Made by a program: the position numbers and the translations under genes. The notes beneath the pieces are model-generated. The model had not been told where the DNA came from. It ran no database searches and worked only from the letters and a program-made list of their open reading frames with translations. Shown one piece after another: positions 9,101 through 17,236 of a stretch of 64,000 nucleotides of DNA. Position 1 is the first letter of the stretch. Every line of letters begins with the position of its first letter. This DNA comes from Nocardiopsis endophytica (GTDB taxonomy: Bacteria > Actinomycetota > Actinomycetes > Streptosporangiales > Streptosporangiaceae), in NCBI RefSeq assembly GCF_027706725.1, contig NZ_JAQFWQ010000021.1, forward strand, positions 1 through 64,000. Reading direction: 5' to 3'.

Positions 9101-10815
9101 CCCATCCCGGCCCACTGCGAGCCGTTGCCGCAGAAGACGAAGGCGACCCTGCCGTCGTCGGCGGCGGGGGACGCGGCGGCGGTGTCGGCCGCGCGGAGCA
9201 GCCGGGCGGCCCGGCGCGGCTCCTCTGCTCGGACGGCGACACGGAACGGGTGGGCGCCCCTGCGCACGGCGGAGGTGTAGGCGAGGTCGTAGAACTCGGC
9301 GGGGTCGGCCGACTCCAGCCGTTGGGCCGTGCGCTCGACGGCCTCGGCGAGCGCCTCGGGCGTCCGGGCGGAGACGACCACGGGGAGCGGCGCGGAGGGC
9401 TCGGCGGCACCGTGCTCGTCGGCGCTCTCCGGGACGGCGCCCGCTTCGGCGATGGGGGAGGCGGAAGCGGTGTGGCCGGTGGCCGCGCGCACAGGCGTGC
9501 GGGAGACGGTGGCGGAGGGCGGCTCGGCGACCACGACGTGGGCGTTAGCGCCGCCGAACCCGAAGGAGTTCACCCCCGCCAGCGCGGGCCCGCCGTCCGG
9601 CACGGCCACGTCCAGCGGCTCCACCGCGGGCGCCAGGCCGAGCCCCTGGAAGTCGATGTCGGGGTTGAGCGGGGATGCGTGCAGGGACGCGGGGATACGA
9701 CGGTGCCGCAGCACCAGCATGGCCTTGAACAGCCCCGCCATGCCTGAGGCGGGCTCCAGGTGGCCCAGGTTGGACTTGACCGAGCCGATGGGCAGGGGAC
9801 GGGGGCGGCTCCGCCCCAGCGCGCGGCCGATCGCCGCGCACTCCGAGGGGTCGCCGACGGGTGTTCCGGTCCCGTGCGCCTCCATGTAGACCAGGCCGGC
9901 GGGATCGGTCCCGGAGCGGTCGTAGACGGAGCGGAGCAGCTCCTCCTGGGCCTCCGGACTGGGCAGCGCCAGCCCGGCGGTGTGGCCGTCGCTGTTGGCG
10001 CCCCAGCCGACCAGGACGGCGTGCACCCGGTCGCCGTCGGCGCGCGCGTCCTCCAGGCGCTTCAGGACGACCATCCCGCCGCCCTCGGCCCGCACGAAGC
10101 CGTCGGCGTTCGCCGAGAAGGCGGCGCACCGCCCCGCAGGGGAGAGCATGGACGCCTGGGAGAAGGCCACGAACACGTGCGGGCTCAGGAGCAGGTTCAC
10201 CCCACCCGCCAGGGCGGTGCCGCCCTCCGCCGCCACCTGGCGGCACGCGCGCTCCAGGGCGATCAGCGAGGACGAGCAGGCCGTGTCCACGGCCATGCTG
10301 GGCCCGTGCAGGTCGAAGGCGTGGGACACGCGGTTGGCGGCGATCGAGTGGGCGCCGCCGGGCGCGGTGTAGGGCCCGATCCGCTGGTTCGACGACATCT
10401 GCAGGGCGCCGTAGGAGGAGTCGGAGATCCCGATGAACACCCCGGTGTCCGTGCCCGCCAGCCGGGAGGGGGCGATCGCCGCGTCGTCCAGGGCCTCGGC
10501 CGTCATCTCCAGCAGCAGCCGGTGCTGCGGGTCCATGGGGGCGGCCTCCCGGGGGGAGATGCCGAAGTAGTCGGCGTCGAAGGAGGCGATGTCGTCCAGG
10601 AAGGCCCCGGCGGCGGTGTAGCTCTTGCCCGGCCGGGGCGCCGACTCGTCCACGAAGCGGGCGGTGTCGAACCGGTCCTCGGGGACACGGCCCACCAGGT
10701 CGCGTCCGTCCTCCAGGGCCTGCCACAGGGCGTCGAGCCCGTCGATGCCGCCCGGCAGCCGGCATCCCGCGCCGACCACCGCGACCGCCTGTCCGGCGTA
10801 TCCGGTCACGCTCAC
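3115..10815 (-). CDS. Single-module highly reducing type I polyketide synthase
   Basis: 2566 aa from the GTG at 10815 (GAGGAA upstream). The frame stays open to 10932, but that extension is basic and unlike a KS N-terminus. Domains: KS about 8-430 (DTACSSS Cys180, EAHGTG His314, NLGHLE His352); AT 555-870 (GHSVGE Ser649, YAFH at 748-751, ambiguous for malonyl versus methylmalonyl); DH 918-1190 (His948 in HRLGGTVVFPG, Asp1109); C-methyltransferase 1380-1590 (LEIGAGTAG 1414-1422); ER 1815-2135 (HGGAGGVGLA); KR 2155-2340 (GGLEGLG, Tyr2305); ACP 2420-2510 (Ser2464). All active sites look intact. The tail is Ala/Asp-rich. With one module and no thioesterase it is probably iterative. Release may use the reductase encoded at 11000-12097. 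The order matches fungal highly reducing PKSs. Confidence 0.95.
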   Translation of the reverse strand: MSVTGYAGQAVAVVGAGCRLPGGIDGLDALWQALEDGRDLVGRVPEDRFDTARFVDESAPRPGKSYTAAGAFLDDIASFDADYFGISPREAAPMDPQHRLLLEMTAEALDDAAIAPSRLAGTDTGVFIGISDSSYGALQMSSNQRIGPYTAPGGAHSIAANRVSHAFDLHGPSMAVDTACSSSLIALERACRQVAAEGGTALAGGVNLLLSPHVFVAFSQASMLSPAGRCAAFSANADGFVRAEGGGMVVLKRLEDARADGDRVHAVLVGWGANSDGHTAGLALPSPEAQEELLRSVYDRSGTDPAGLVYMEAHGTGTPVGDPSECAAIGRALGRSRPRPLPIGSVKSNLGHLEPASGMAGLFKAMLVLRHRRIPASLHASPLNPDIDFQGLGLAPAVEPLDVAVPDGGPALAGVNSFGFGGANAHVVVAEPPSATVSRTPVRAATGHTASASPIAEAGAVPESADEHGAAEPSAPLPVVVSARTPEALAEAVERTAQRLESADPAEFYDLAYTSAVRRGAHPFRVAVRAEEPRRAARLLRAADTAAASPAADDGRVAFVFCGNGSQWAGMGADLLHRDPVFTEAVHEADAALAPHLEWSVAKEMALPPDQWRLERTEVAQPLLFAVQVGLDRMLRAQGIRPSAVVGHSVGEVAAAWACGALTLEQAARVVAARGLAQAPTAGSGRMAAAALSPDQAEEVLAGRPGLEVAGINSAGDVTLAGDAARLAELGEELERRGVFFRMLDLDYAFHSSAMDTAREPLLAALEGLAPFAPEIPLASTVTGALVEDAATDAGHWWRGVRDPVLFGPATERLRDTGIGVFVEVGPHPVLRSYLRRTLNGDRTRRAVRATLDRDVPGPQAMEAAVGGIIAAGADVDRRAHFPRPGRVADLPAYPWQRARHWQGGRDQWAAVPAGPVEHPLLGQRLPAAAPAWEGPIEPAMAPWIGDHRLGGTVVFPGAGYIEMGLAAGKGALGGPVEADGWEFTRALPIDWARAGDVHVQTSLSLRDGTVDITSTDRPGGEPRLHARGRVRRLVGWAPEPMDLEAARERCPNASGPEEVYRRFTAIGLNYGPAFRPLTGTWIGPGEVLASYSTGSSLDGLVLPPVILDACLQAGLPMAEGLLEHDALFLPVKMASVKVWRAPEAQGWVHVLHRTRSAEEPCWDMLVTDSEGRVCAEIEGARLRRLSGHGPRQLSVQRTVLKAAPLPDAPHGADGSPRSPLPSPTQALAHAEDRLRQVREDWPRWGHPRFTEDMQVFLSHAVARWLTELAPGIADGGATAAELEAAGVRGHFRRFLDLCLPTAEGRGTLSRTEDGRLRAHTSPERFDAAFRTLVEEHPAYASAAMLVQRNADELAPMARGETDPLEVFADAGGGELVRQFFSTNPPIVFCYRLAQALLGGVLAGLPQDRPLRVLEIGAGTAGLTGALLPLLPAGRTLYTVTDASPYFFAAAQKQLAGYDGVDYRVLDLDTDPAEQGFTPGAYDLVVAGNALHTAEDMAAALPRVASLLAPDGRLLAVEQHDALAPALGFAVLESFWESADTGLRPDGAFLSRGQWEPLLREAGFTDVVQVGDDEGPDSEAFSVILAARGADAPAAAAPPAAPAPEGVHVVVAEAADELPTAEALAGMCPRGRAATAPADEEGWWALLGGDAAEATVTVLLSAPSRTGGGADGGTESGAPDPVASADRRGALLRGLVAALPESTADRALVLVTRPSGVHPAPERCDEPADAAVWGMARTLSNERPDLSVTRISLERGGDPGGDARCLGAELAGRSAEDEVVLTRQGRFVPRVVEDAPTVPAEDAGPVALALRDIGLNYRLEWARTGGTAVPSDLAPGTVAIDVRAGALNYRDIMRASGLLPAELVEGTHTEHGLGLECAGTVAAVGPGVRSVAPGDRVMAVAPHSLASQVVTVDHALCPIPEGVSFAEAATMPVVYCTVDHALGEVARLGEGETLLVHGGAGGVGLAAIRYARLCGAEVIATAGSEAKRSLLRRLGVRHVLDSRSLDFAPQVRELTGGRGVDVVLNSLAGEALQRSLEVVAPFGRFVELGKRDFVENSPLPMRPLSDNVAFFGVDLTGLINDPQRCRRMFERVGRRIHDGDYRPLPHTAYPAARAREAFTLLQHSRHVGKVVVTHDPLDPLGAVRDHAGAPAVLRPDGAYLITGGLEGLGAATARRLAVRGVRRLALVSRRGASAPGADALIEELAGLGARATAHAADCSDAAAMRAVLEEVEADGAELRGVVHAAMCLDDDEFGELGGGRFATALVPKIGGARVLDDLTRGRDLDLFCVYSSEASLFGSIRQASYNAANAYLEALVRARRARGEAGTAVQWGQISDTGYVARHGLSLVLSRFGLDPITSDEAFGALERRHGHDVFGVARLNTGELRLSMPKVTGSPRMSALAGAASKDAASLQQQILDRLAGLDPEQAHRALSDHLAKVLGGVMQVDPERLDHHRRLDEYGMDSLMATELLATFNHEYGLEIPPLELLRSGGTIADLSQLILLRLGLAAKDPDAGAVAQNADAGGANGADAGGADDDGAEDAAERAETTGPNASTEPSAVASAGTA

Positions 10816-10999
10816 GTCTTGTTCCTCGTCACTCGGGGGCGGCGACGGCGCACGGCGTCGTCGCGCATAGCGACGGAAGAATTGCACAGAGTAATTAAGC
10901 GGAAAAAGCGAGGAGAGACCGCAATCGCTCATGTGCCGTGTCCGAATCCCGGGGCGCGGTCCGGGCCGATCGCGGCGGTCGGGTGCGTCGGACCGGCTG

Positions 11000-12097
11000 T
11001 CAGGCAGGGGCGCCCTTCACGCCGTTCAGGAGAGCGCGCCGGAGATAGGCGGTGTCCACGCGCCGTGAGGACGGCAGTCGCAGGCCGAGCGCGTGCAGTG
11101 CCGCGTCGCTGAAGCGCCGGGTGTGGTTCTCATGGCCGACCAGCCCCCGGAACTTGTCCGCGACCGCCCCGGCCACGTCGGCGGGGATGCTGGAGTCGCC
11201 GGGCACCACGCGGATCCCGAAGGGCTCGGCGAGCACGCCCGCCGCCTCGAACAGGCTCGTGCCCCTGCGCGTCACCACATTGCAGGAGCGCACGCCCGTC
11301 CCGGTGAGGCGCGGGGCGGCCGCCGCCATGGCGTGCGCAGCGTCCTCCACCGGGACCATGTGCACGGTGGTCGCCACGGCCACGGGGACCTCCCGCCCGC
11401 GCAGGGAGCCGGCGAGGGTGGCGTGCACCGTGCCGATGGTGTGCTGAAGCTGCTCCAGCATGTTCACCGGCCGCCCCGGGTAGGCGGGCCGATCCGTCAC
11501 CAGGATGCTCGGCCGGAACACGACCGCCGACCCTCCGGTGCGTGCGGCCCACTCGCGCACCAGCACCTCGGCGTCGTACTTGGACCGCTCGTAGGGGGTG
11601 TGGAACCCGTAGGAGTCGTCGAGGTCGTCGTCCCCGATCACCCCTTCGCCCCTGGCGCCCGCCACCGCCACCGTGCTCGCGTGGCGCAGGGCCGGTGTGC
11701 GCGCGCTGCGGTCCAGAAGGGCGAGGACGTTGCGCGTTCCCTCCACATTGATGCCGTGCACGTGATCGGCGTCGTCGGAGAGCGTCGTGTCGCCCGCGCA
11801 GTGCCACATCTCGTCGATGCGGTCGGCCAGCTCCGCGTGATCGTCGTCCGTGAGCCCCAGGCGCGGCAGGGTGACGTCCGCGTGCACCGCCTCCATCCGC
11901 CCCAGTGCGCGCCCGATCGCCGGCGTGTCGAACCCCCGGGCCTCCAGGTGCCGGGAGACGAGGCCGAGCGCGTCCTCGCGGGAGCGGCGCGTGAGCAGCA
12001 GCACCTCCCCGGAGCCCCTGCCCCCTCCGTCGGCCGCGATGTGCTCCAGCAGGTGCAGTCCGAGGAAGCCCGTCGCCCCCGTGATCGCCGTGGCCAT
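11000..12097 (-). CDS. Stand-alone thioester-reductase-like SDR
   Basis: 365 aa, ATG at 12097 with GAAGGGG upstream. The N-terminal nucleotide-binding motif is TGATGFLG (residues 6-13), with a catalytic STVAVAG serine and YERSK (Tyr-x-x-x-Lys). It belongs to the extended SDR group of NAD-binding-4/male-sterility and carboxylate/thioester reductase domains, which reduce acyl thioesters to aldehydes or alcohols. It precedes the PKS on the same strand, with 184 bases between them that include an AT-rich patch. Because the PKS ends in an ACP without thioesterase, reductive release by this enzyme is the natural inference. It could instead act on an acyl-CoA. Confidence 0.85.
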   Translation of the reverse strand: MATAITGATGFLGLHLLEHIAADGGGRGSGEVLLLTRRSREDALGLVSRHLEARGFDTPAIGRALGRMEAVHADVTLPRLGLTDDDHAELADRIDEMWHCAGDTTLSDDADHVHGINVEGTRNVLALLDRSARTPALRHASTVAVAGARGEGVIGDDDLDDSYGFHTPYERSKYDAEVLVREWAARTGGSAVVFRPSILVTDRPAYPGRPVNMLEQLQHTIGTVHATLAGSLRGREVPVAVATTVHMVPVEDAAHAMAAAAPRLTGTGVRSCNVVTRRGTSLFEAAGVLAEPFGIRVVPGDSSIPADVAGAVADKFRGLVGHENHTRRFSDAALHALGLRLPSSRRVDTAYLRRALLNGVKGAPA

Positions 12098-12394
12098 GCC
12101 CGCCCCTTCCCATTCGTCGCTGAAAGTGGTGTGATGCTCGCACAGAGTGGTGGTCCGTTCGAAGCGGCGGCGCGGCCGCAATCCCCGCGTCGCGTGCCCG
12201 AATCGCCTCGTCGCGGCCGGTCGCACCGGCCGCGGCCCGGACCCCGCTACATAAGGCGGGCCAATGATGCACCTCGGGTTCTTGTGCTTTACCTATGGGT
12301 GTGACGGGTGCCACCTTGGGTCGCAGGCGTGATCCGCGCCCCACCGCCGCGACCCCGGCCGCACAGAACGCGGCCCCGGACAGGAGGACCCGCA

Positions 12395-13354
12395 ATGGCC
12401 AAGCCGTTCGCGTCATCGGCCGACCTGGAGGACAAGGAGCAGACCCTCGAGGTCCTCGCCGACGGCGTCTACGCGCTCACCGCCCAGGGCGACCCCAACA
12501 TCGGCGCGATCGAGGGCGAGGACTTCCTCGTCTGCTTCGAGGCGATGGCCACCCCCACCGCGGCCAGGGAATGGCTGGCCCGGCTGCGCGAGCACACCGA
12601 CAAGCCCATCCGCTACCTCGTGCTCTCGCACTACCACGCGGTGCGCGTGCTCGGCGCGAGCGCCTTCGGCGCCGACGCCATCGTCGCCCACGAGAAGACC
12701 CGCCACCTCATCGCCGAGCGCGGCAAGGAGGACTGGGCCAGCGAGTTCGCCCGCATGCCGCGCCTGGCCAAGGACCCCGGGTCGGTCCCCGGACTCACCT
12801 GGCCCACCGTCACCTTCGCCGACCGGATGACCATCGACCTGGGCGGCGACCGCGGCGAGCTCGTCCTGGAGCACGTCGGGCGCGGCCACACCGAGGGCGA
12901 CATCGTCGCCTGGCTGCCCCGCCACCGCATCCTGTACGCGGGCGACCTGGTCGAGGCCGAGGCGGCCCTGTACACCGGCGACGCCTTCCACCGCGACTGG
13001 GCGGGAGCCACCCTCGACCGCGTCGTCGCCTACGGCGCCGAGATGCTCATCGGCGGACGCGGCCCGGTCACCCGGGGCCGCGCGGCCGTCGACGCCGCCG
13101 TCGGGCAGACCCGCGCCTTCCTCACCACCATGCTCGACCGGGTCGGCGCGGTGCACGCGCGCGGGGGCACCCTCAAGGAGGCCTTCGAGGCCGCCCACGC
13201 CGCCCTGGCCCCCGACTACGGCCACTGGCCCATCTTCGAGCACTGCCTGCCCTTCGACGTCTCCCGGCTGTGGGACGAGCTCTCCGGGATCGAGCGGCCG
13301 GTCGTCTGGACCGCCGAGCGGGACCGCGAGGTCTGGGCCCAGCTGCAGGACTGA
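12395..13354 (+). CDS. MBL-fold protein of the homogentisate operon
   Basis: 319 aa, ATG at 12395 preceded by AGGAGG. It has the metallo-beta-lactamase fold: the first metal motif reads SHYHAVRVLG (near residues 77-86), then GRGHTEGDIV and YAGDLVE. In the canonical HxHxDH motif the Asp-His pair is replaced (AVR follows HYH), so the second metal site is probably altered or lost. The catalysed reaction is unknown. It is the first gene of a run that continues with the FAD monooxygenase, hmgA and fahA, so a hydrolytic or thioesterase step in aromatic-acid breakdown is plausible but unproven. Confidence 0.8.
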   Translation: MAKPFASSADLEDKEQTLEVLADGVYALTAQGDPNIGAIEGEDFLVCFEAMATPTAAREWLARLREHTDKPIRYLVLSHYHAVRVLGASAFGADAIVAHEKTRHLIAERGKEDWASEFARMPRLAKDPGSVPGLTWPTVTFADRMTIDLGGDRGELVLEHVGRGHTEGDIVAWLPRHRILYAGDLVEAEAALYTGDAFHRDWAGATLDRVVAYGAEMLIGGRGPVTRGRAAVDAAVGQTRAFLTTMLDRVGAVHARGGTLKEAFEAAHAALAPDYGHWPIFEHCLPFDVSRLWDELSGIERPVVWTAERDREVWAQLQD

Positions 13355-13384
13355 CACCCGAGGAGCATCCGGAGGCGGCCCCCC

Positions 13385-15064
13385 ATGCCGAACCGACACC
13401 ACCCCCCGTGCACGGGCGCGCCCGTGCTCGTCCTCGGCGCCGGACCCGTCGGGCAGACCGCCGCGCTCCTGCTGGCCCACTGGGGCCTGGAGGCGGTCCT
13501 GCTCGACCGGCGCCCCGAACGCGACCCGGTCGGCTCCAAGGCCATCGTCCAGCAGCGCGACGTCCTGGACATCTGGGAGACCGCGGGCGCCGGAGCCGTC
13601 GCCGACGAGGGCCTGACCTGGGACACCGCCCGCACCTTCTACCGGAGCGACGAACTGTTCGCGGTGCGCCTGCGCGACCGCGGCGCCAGCCCGCTGCCGC
13701 CGTTCGTCAACATCTCCCAGGCCCGTACCGAGGAGATCCTCGACGGCGCCCTGGAGCGCGCGGGCGTCCCGGTGCGCTGGGGCCACGACGTCACCGCCGT
13801 CGAGCAGGACGCGGACGGGGTCACCGCCGTGTGCGCGACCCCCGAGGGCACGGTGCGGCTGCGCGGCTCCTACGCGGTGGCCTGCACCGGCGCCCACGGC
13901 ACCGCGGTGCGCCGCGCCCTCGGCGCCGACCTGCGCGGCAGCAGCTTCGAGGACCGCTTCCTCATCTGCGACATCCGCGCCGACCTGCCCGGCTGGGAGC
14001 GCGAGCGCCGCTTCTACTTCGACCCCGCATGGAACCCCGGCCGCCAGGTGCTCATCCACCCCTGCCCCGGATCGGTCTACCGGATCGACTGGCAGGTGCC
14101 GCCCGACTTCGACCTGGAGCGCGAGGAGGCCGACGGCGGGCTGGACCGGCGCGTGCGGCAGATCATCGGCGACCGCCCCTACGAGGTCGTGTGGCGCTCT
14201 GTCTACCGGTTCCACACCCGGGTGGCCGACCGCATGCGCGCCGGCCGGGTGCTGCTGGCCGGGGACAGCGCCCACCTGGTGGCCCCCTTCGGCGCCCGCG
14301 GGCTCAACTCCGGCGTGCAGGACGCCGAGAACGCCGCCTGGAAGATCGCCTTCGCCCTGCGCGGCTGGGGCGAGGAGGAGGCGCTGCTGGACAGCTACGT
14401 CCGCGAGCGCGGCGCCGCGGCCAGGGAGAACGCCGACGTCACCTCCGCCACCATGCGGTTCCTGGTCCCGCCCGGCCCCGCGGAGGCGGCGCACCGCGAG
14501 AGCGTGCTGCGGCGCGCCCTCACCGATCCGCACGCCCGCGAGGAGGTCGACTCCGGCCGCCTGGCCGAGCCCTTCTGGTACACCGACTCACCGCTCACCA
14601 CCCCCCACCCCGAGCGCGTCTTCGGCGGACGCCCGCCCCGGGGGAGCGCGCCCGAGCCCTGCCCGGGGGTGCTCGTCCCCGACGCGCCGGTCACCGTCCC
14701 CGGCCGCCCCGACATCGAACGGCTGCGCCCCCTGGCGCGCGAAGGCCTCACCCTCCTGCTCGGCGCCGCCGCCGACCCCGGGGCCGTCCTCGCCGCCGCC
14801 CGGGCCGCCGCGCCCGCCCCCGCGGCGGCCTACCGCATCACCGACATCGACACCGACGGCGCCCTGGAACGCGCACTGGAGCCGCGCCCGGGCGAGGCCT
14901 GGCTGCTGCGGCCCGACGCCCACATCGCGGCCGTGGCCGACGCCTCCGACCCCGCGGCGATCGCCGCCGCCGTGCGCACCGCCCTGGGCGGCCGCGCAGG
15001 CGCGGCCGCCCCCCACGCACTCAGAGAGGAGACCACCGATGGCGTACTACCGGCGAGCGGGTGA
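13385..15064 (+). CDS. FAD-dependent aromatic monooxygenase
   Basis: 559 aa, ATG at 13385 with GGAGG about ten bases upstream. Class A flavoprotein hydroxylase: FAD-binding GAGPVG near residue 18, and the second FAD motif LLAGDSAHLVAPFGARGLN followed by QDAENAAWK. The C-terminal domain is thioredoxin-like, as in MhpA/phenol-hydroxylase relatives. Its stop overlaps hmgA by 26 bases, so it is coupled to homogentisate breakdown. Hydroxylation of a phenylacetate-type substrate to homogentisate, or of a related ring, is inferred from position only. MhpA-type 3-hydroxyphenylpropionate hydroxylase is the closest alternative name. Confidence 0.88.
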   Translation: MPNRHHPPCTGAPVLVLGAGPVGQTAALLLAHWGLEAVLLDRRPERDPVGSKAIVQQRDVLDIWETAGAGAVADEGLTWDTARTFYRSDELFAVRLRDRGASPLPPFVNISQARTEEILDGALERAGVPVRWGHDVTAVEQDADGVTAVCATPEGTVRLRGSYAVACTGAHGTAVRRALGADLRGSSFEDRFLICDIRADLPGWERERRFYFDPAWNPGRQVLIHPCPGSVYRIDWQVPPDFDLEREEADGGLDRRVRQIIGDRPYEVVWRSVYRFHTRVADRMRAGRVLLAGDSAHLVAPFGARGLNSGVQDAENAAWKIAFALRGWGEEEALLDSYVRERGAAARENADVTSATMRFLVPPGPAEAAHRESVLRRALTDPHAREEVDSGRLAEPFWYTDSPLTTPHPERVFGGRPPRGSAPEPCPGVLVPDAPVTVPGRPDIERLRPLAREGLTLLLGAAADPGAVLAAARAAAPAPAAAYRITDIDTDGALERALEPRPGEAWLLRPDAHIAAVADASDPAAIAAAVRTALGGRAGAAAPHALREETTDGVLPASG

Positions 15065-16241
15065 GGTGCCGCGCACGCGGCACACGCGGCACCCCAACCC
15101 CGACGGAGGCCTGTACTACGAGGAGCTGATGGGCGAGGAGGGCTTCTCCTCCGACTCCTCGCTGCTGTACCACCGCAACATCCCGTCGGCCATCGTCGAC
15201 GCCCGGGTGTGGGAGGTGCCCGACCAGACGCGCACCTCCAACGCCCCTCTGGCCCCGCGCCACCTGAAACTGCACGACCTGTTCGGCGACGAGTGGAAGA
15301 ACACCGACACCGTCACCGGCCGCAGGCTCGTCCTGGGCAACGACGACGTGCGCATCTCCTACGTGGCCGCCGGGGCCCCCTCCGAGCTGTACCGCAACTC
15401 CATCGGGGACGAGTGCGTGTACGTGGAGTCGGGGCGCGCCACCGTGCAGACCGTCTTCGGCGAACTCCAGGCGGCCCAAGGCGACTACATCGTCATCCCC
15501 CGGGGGACCACGCACCGCTGGCTCCCCGAGGGCGAGGAGCCGCTGCGGGCCTACGCCATCGAGGCCAACAGCCACATCGCGCCGCCCAAGCGCTACCTGT
15601 CGCGCTACGGCCAGTTCCTTGAGCACGCGCCCTACTGCGAACGCGACCTGCGCGGCCCCGAGGGCCCACTGCTCCTCGAAGGCACCGACGTGGACGTGCT
15701 CATCAAGCACCGCGGCAACGGGCCCGGCGGCATCGCGGGGACCCGCTACACCTACCCGCAGCACCCCTTCGACGTCGTCGGGTGGGACGGCTGCCTGTAC
15801 CCCTACGCCTTCAACGTCGCCGACTTCCAGCCCATCACCGGCCGCGTCCACCAGCCGCCGCCCGTCCACCAGGTCTTCGAGGGCCACAACTTCGTGGTCT
15901 GCAACTTCGTGCCGCGCAAGGTCGACTACCACCCCGAGTCGGTCCCGGTGCCCTACTACCACTCCAACGTCGACTCCGACGAGGTGATGTTCTACTGCGG
16001 CGGGGACTACGAGGCCCGCAAGGGCTCGGGCATCGGCCAGGGGTCGGTGTCGCTGCACCCCGGCGGCCACTCGCACGGCCCCCAGCCCGGCGCCTACGAG
16101 CGCAGCGTCGGCGTGCAGGCCTTCGACGAGCTGGCGGTCATGGTCGACACCTTCCGCCCGCTGGACCTGGGCGAGGGCGGGACCGCCGCTGAGGACCCCT
16201 CCTACGCCTGGACATGGGCCGGCCGGGGGCCGCGGGGATGA
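15039..16241 (+). CDS. hmgA: Homogentisate 1,2-dioxygenase
   Basis: 400 aa, ATG at 15039 with AGAGAGGAG upstream, inside the end of the monooxygenase gene. It opens the homogentisate ring to maleylacetoacetate using Fe(II) and O2. The two-lobed cupin is visible: an N-terminal lobe with YRNSIGDECVYVESG and a C-terminal lobe with presumed iron ligands His308 and Glu315 (YYHSNVDSDE) and His344 or His346 (PGGHSHGPQPG). It is about 40 residues shorter than the human enzyme, as is common in bacteria. The stop overlaps the next gene in ATGA. Tyrosine, phenylalanine or phenylacetate-type compounds would feed it. Confidence 0.93.
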   Translation: MAYYRRAGEVPRTRHTRHPNPDGGLYYEELMGEEGFSSDSSLLYHRNIPSAIVDARVWEVPDQTRTSNAPLAPRHLKLHDLFGDEWKNTDTVTGRRLVLGNDDVRISYVAAGAPSELYRNSIGDECVYVESGRATVQTVFGELQAAQGDYIVIPRGTTHRWLPEGEEPLRAYAIEANSHIAPPKRYLSRYGQFLEHAPYCERDLRGPEGPLLLEGTDVDVLIKHRGNGPGGIAGTRYTYPQHPFDVVGWDGCLYPYAFNVADFQPITGRVHQPPPVHQVFEGHNFVVCNFVPRKVDYHPESVPVPYYHSNVDSDEVMFYCGGDYEARKGSGIGQGSVSLHPGGHSHGPQPGAYERSVGVQAFDELAVMVDTFRPLDLGEGGTAAEDPSYAWTWAGRGPRG

Positions 16242-17158
16242 GCGCGCCCCCGCTGTTCGCCCGCATGCTCGACGACGCCGCGCTGTTCCCGCCCGGCAAC
16301 GCCCCCATGGAGCGCGCGGTGCCGCGCCACCGCGCGCTTCGGCAGGGGCCCAGCGCCGACTACGTGGGGCCGTTCATCGTCGCCGACGCCTGGCTCGGAG
16401 ACCTGGAGGCCGTGCTCGCAGAAGAGGCGGGGGAGTCGGCGGGCCGGGCCGGGCCCGCCGAGGCGCTGGAGATCACCATCACGGTCCCCGGGGGTCCGGC
16501 GGCCGTCGGCCCCGCCCTGCAGCGCGCGCGGCGGATGCCGGGGGTGCGCGTCGTCGGGGCCGAAGCGGCCGCCGTCCCGGCGAGCGCCCCCGCCGGAGGC
16601 GCGGACCCGGTGGCGGCCGTGCGCACGGCCGCCCAGGCGCTCACCGAGCACCTGCCCGAAGGGGCCCTCGGGTACGTGGAGGTGCCGCGCGGGGCCGACC
16701 CTGCACCGGCGATGGCGGCCCTGGCCGGGGCCGGACACCGCGCCAAGTTCCGCACCGGCGGAACCGCCGCCGACGCCTTCCCCTCGGAGGCCGAGCTGGC
16801 CGCGCGCATCGCCGCCGCCGTCGACGCGCAGGTCCCCTTCAAGTGCACGGCCGGACTGCACAACGCCGTCCGCCACACCGGCGCCGGCACCGGATTCGAG
16901 CACCACGGCTTCCTGAACGTGCTGCTCGCCGCGGACGCACTGCTGCGCGGAGCACACATCACCGGCGCCGAGGGAGTGCTCGGCGAGCGCGACGGGAAGA
17001 CCCTCGCCCGAGAGGCGCGCACGGTCCTGGCCGACGAACACCGGTCGCGGGCGGTGCGCGCCGCCTTCACCGGGTTCGGCACCTGCAGCGTGGACGAGCC
17101 CCTGGAGGACCTGGAAGCGCTGGGACTGCCGCCCGGCACCCCGGCCGACGACGCCTGA
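16238..17158 (+). CDS. Conserved unknown protein of the hmgA-fahA operon
   Basis: 306 aa, ATG at 16238 overlapping the hmgA stop (ATGA), so translation is coupled. The start FARMLDDAALFPPGNAPM is striking and looks like a conserved block. Later blocks are RAKFRTGGT, PFKCTAGLHNAVRHT and a C-terminal FTGFGTCSV. The alternation of short beta strands and helices would suit a TIM barrel, and KCTAGLH recalls a barrel-strand Lys. I do not recognise a characterised family. It occupies the place where maleylacetoacetate isomerase would be expected, and no glutathione-S-transferase-type isomerase is present in the operon. Confidence 0.8.
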   Translation: MSAPPLFARMLDDAALFPPGNAPMERAVPRHRALRQGPSADYVGPFIVADAWLGDLEAVLAEEAGESAGRAGPAEALEITITVPGGPAAVGPALQRARRMPGVRVVGAEAAAVPASAPAGGADPVAAVRTAAQALTEHLPEGALGYVEVPRGADPAPAMAALAGAGHRAKFRTGGTAADAFPSEAELAARIAAAVDAQVPFKCTAGLHNAVRHTGAGTGFEHHGFLNVLLAADALLRGAHITGAEGVLGERDGKTLAREARTVLADEHRSRAVRAAFTGFGTCSVDEPLEDLEALGLPPGTPADDA

Positions 17159-17236
17159 CCCGGGCGGCGCCCCGACCCGACGACCCCCGGTCCGGCGGGC
17201 GCCGCCCCGACCCGACGACACCAGGAGGACCACGAG

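Noticed and set aside
10816-10932. 39-codon N-terminal extension of the PKS
   Set aside because: Arg-rich, unlike KS N-termini; the GTG at 10815 has a ribosome site and begins directly before the KS.
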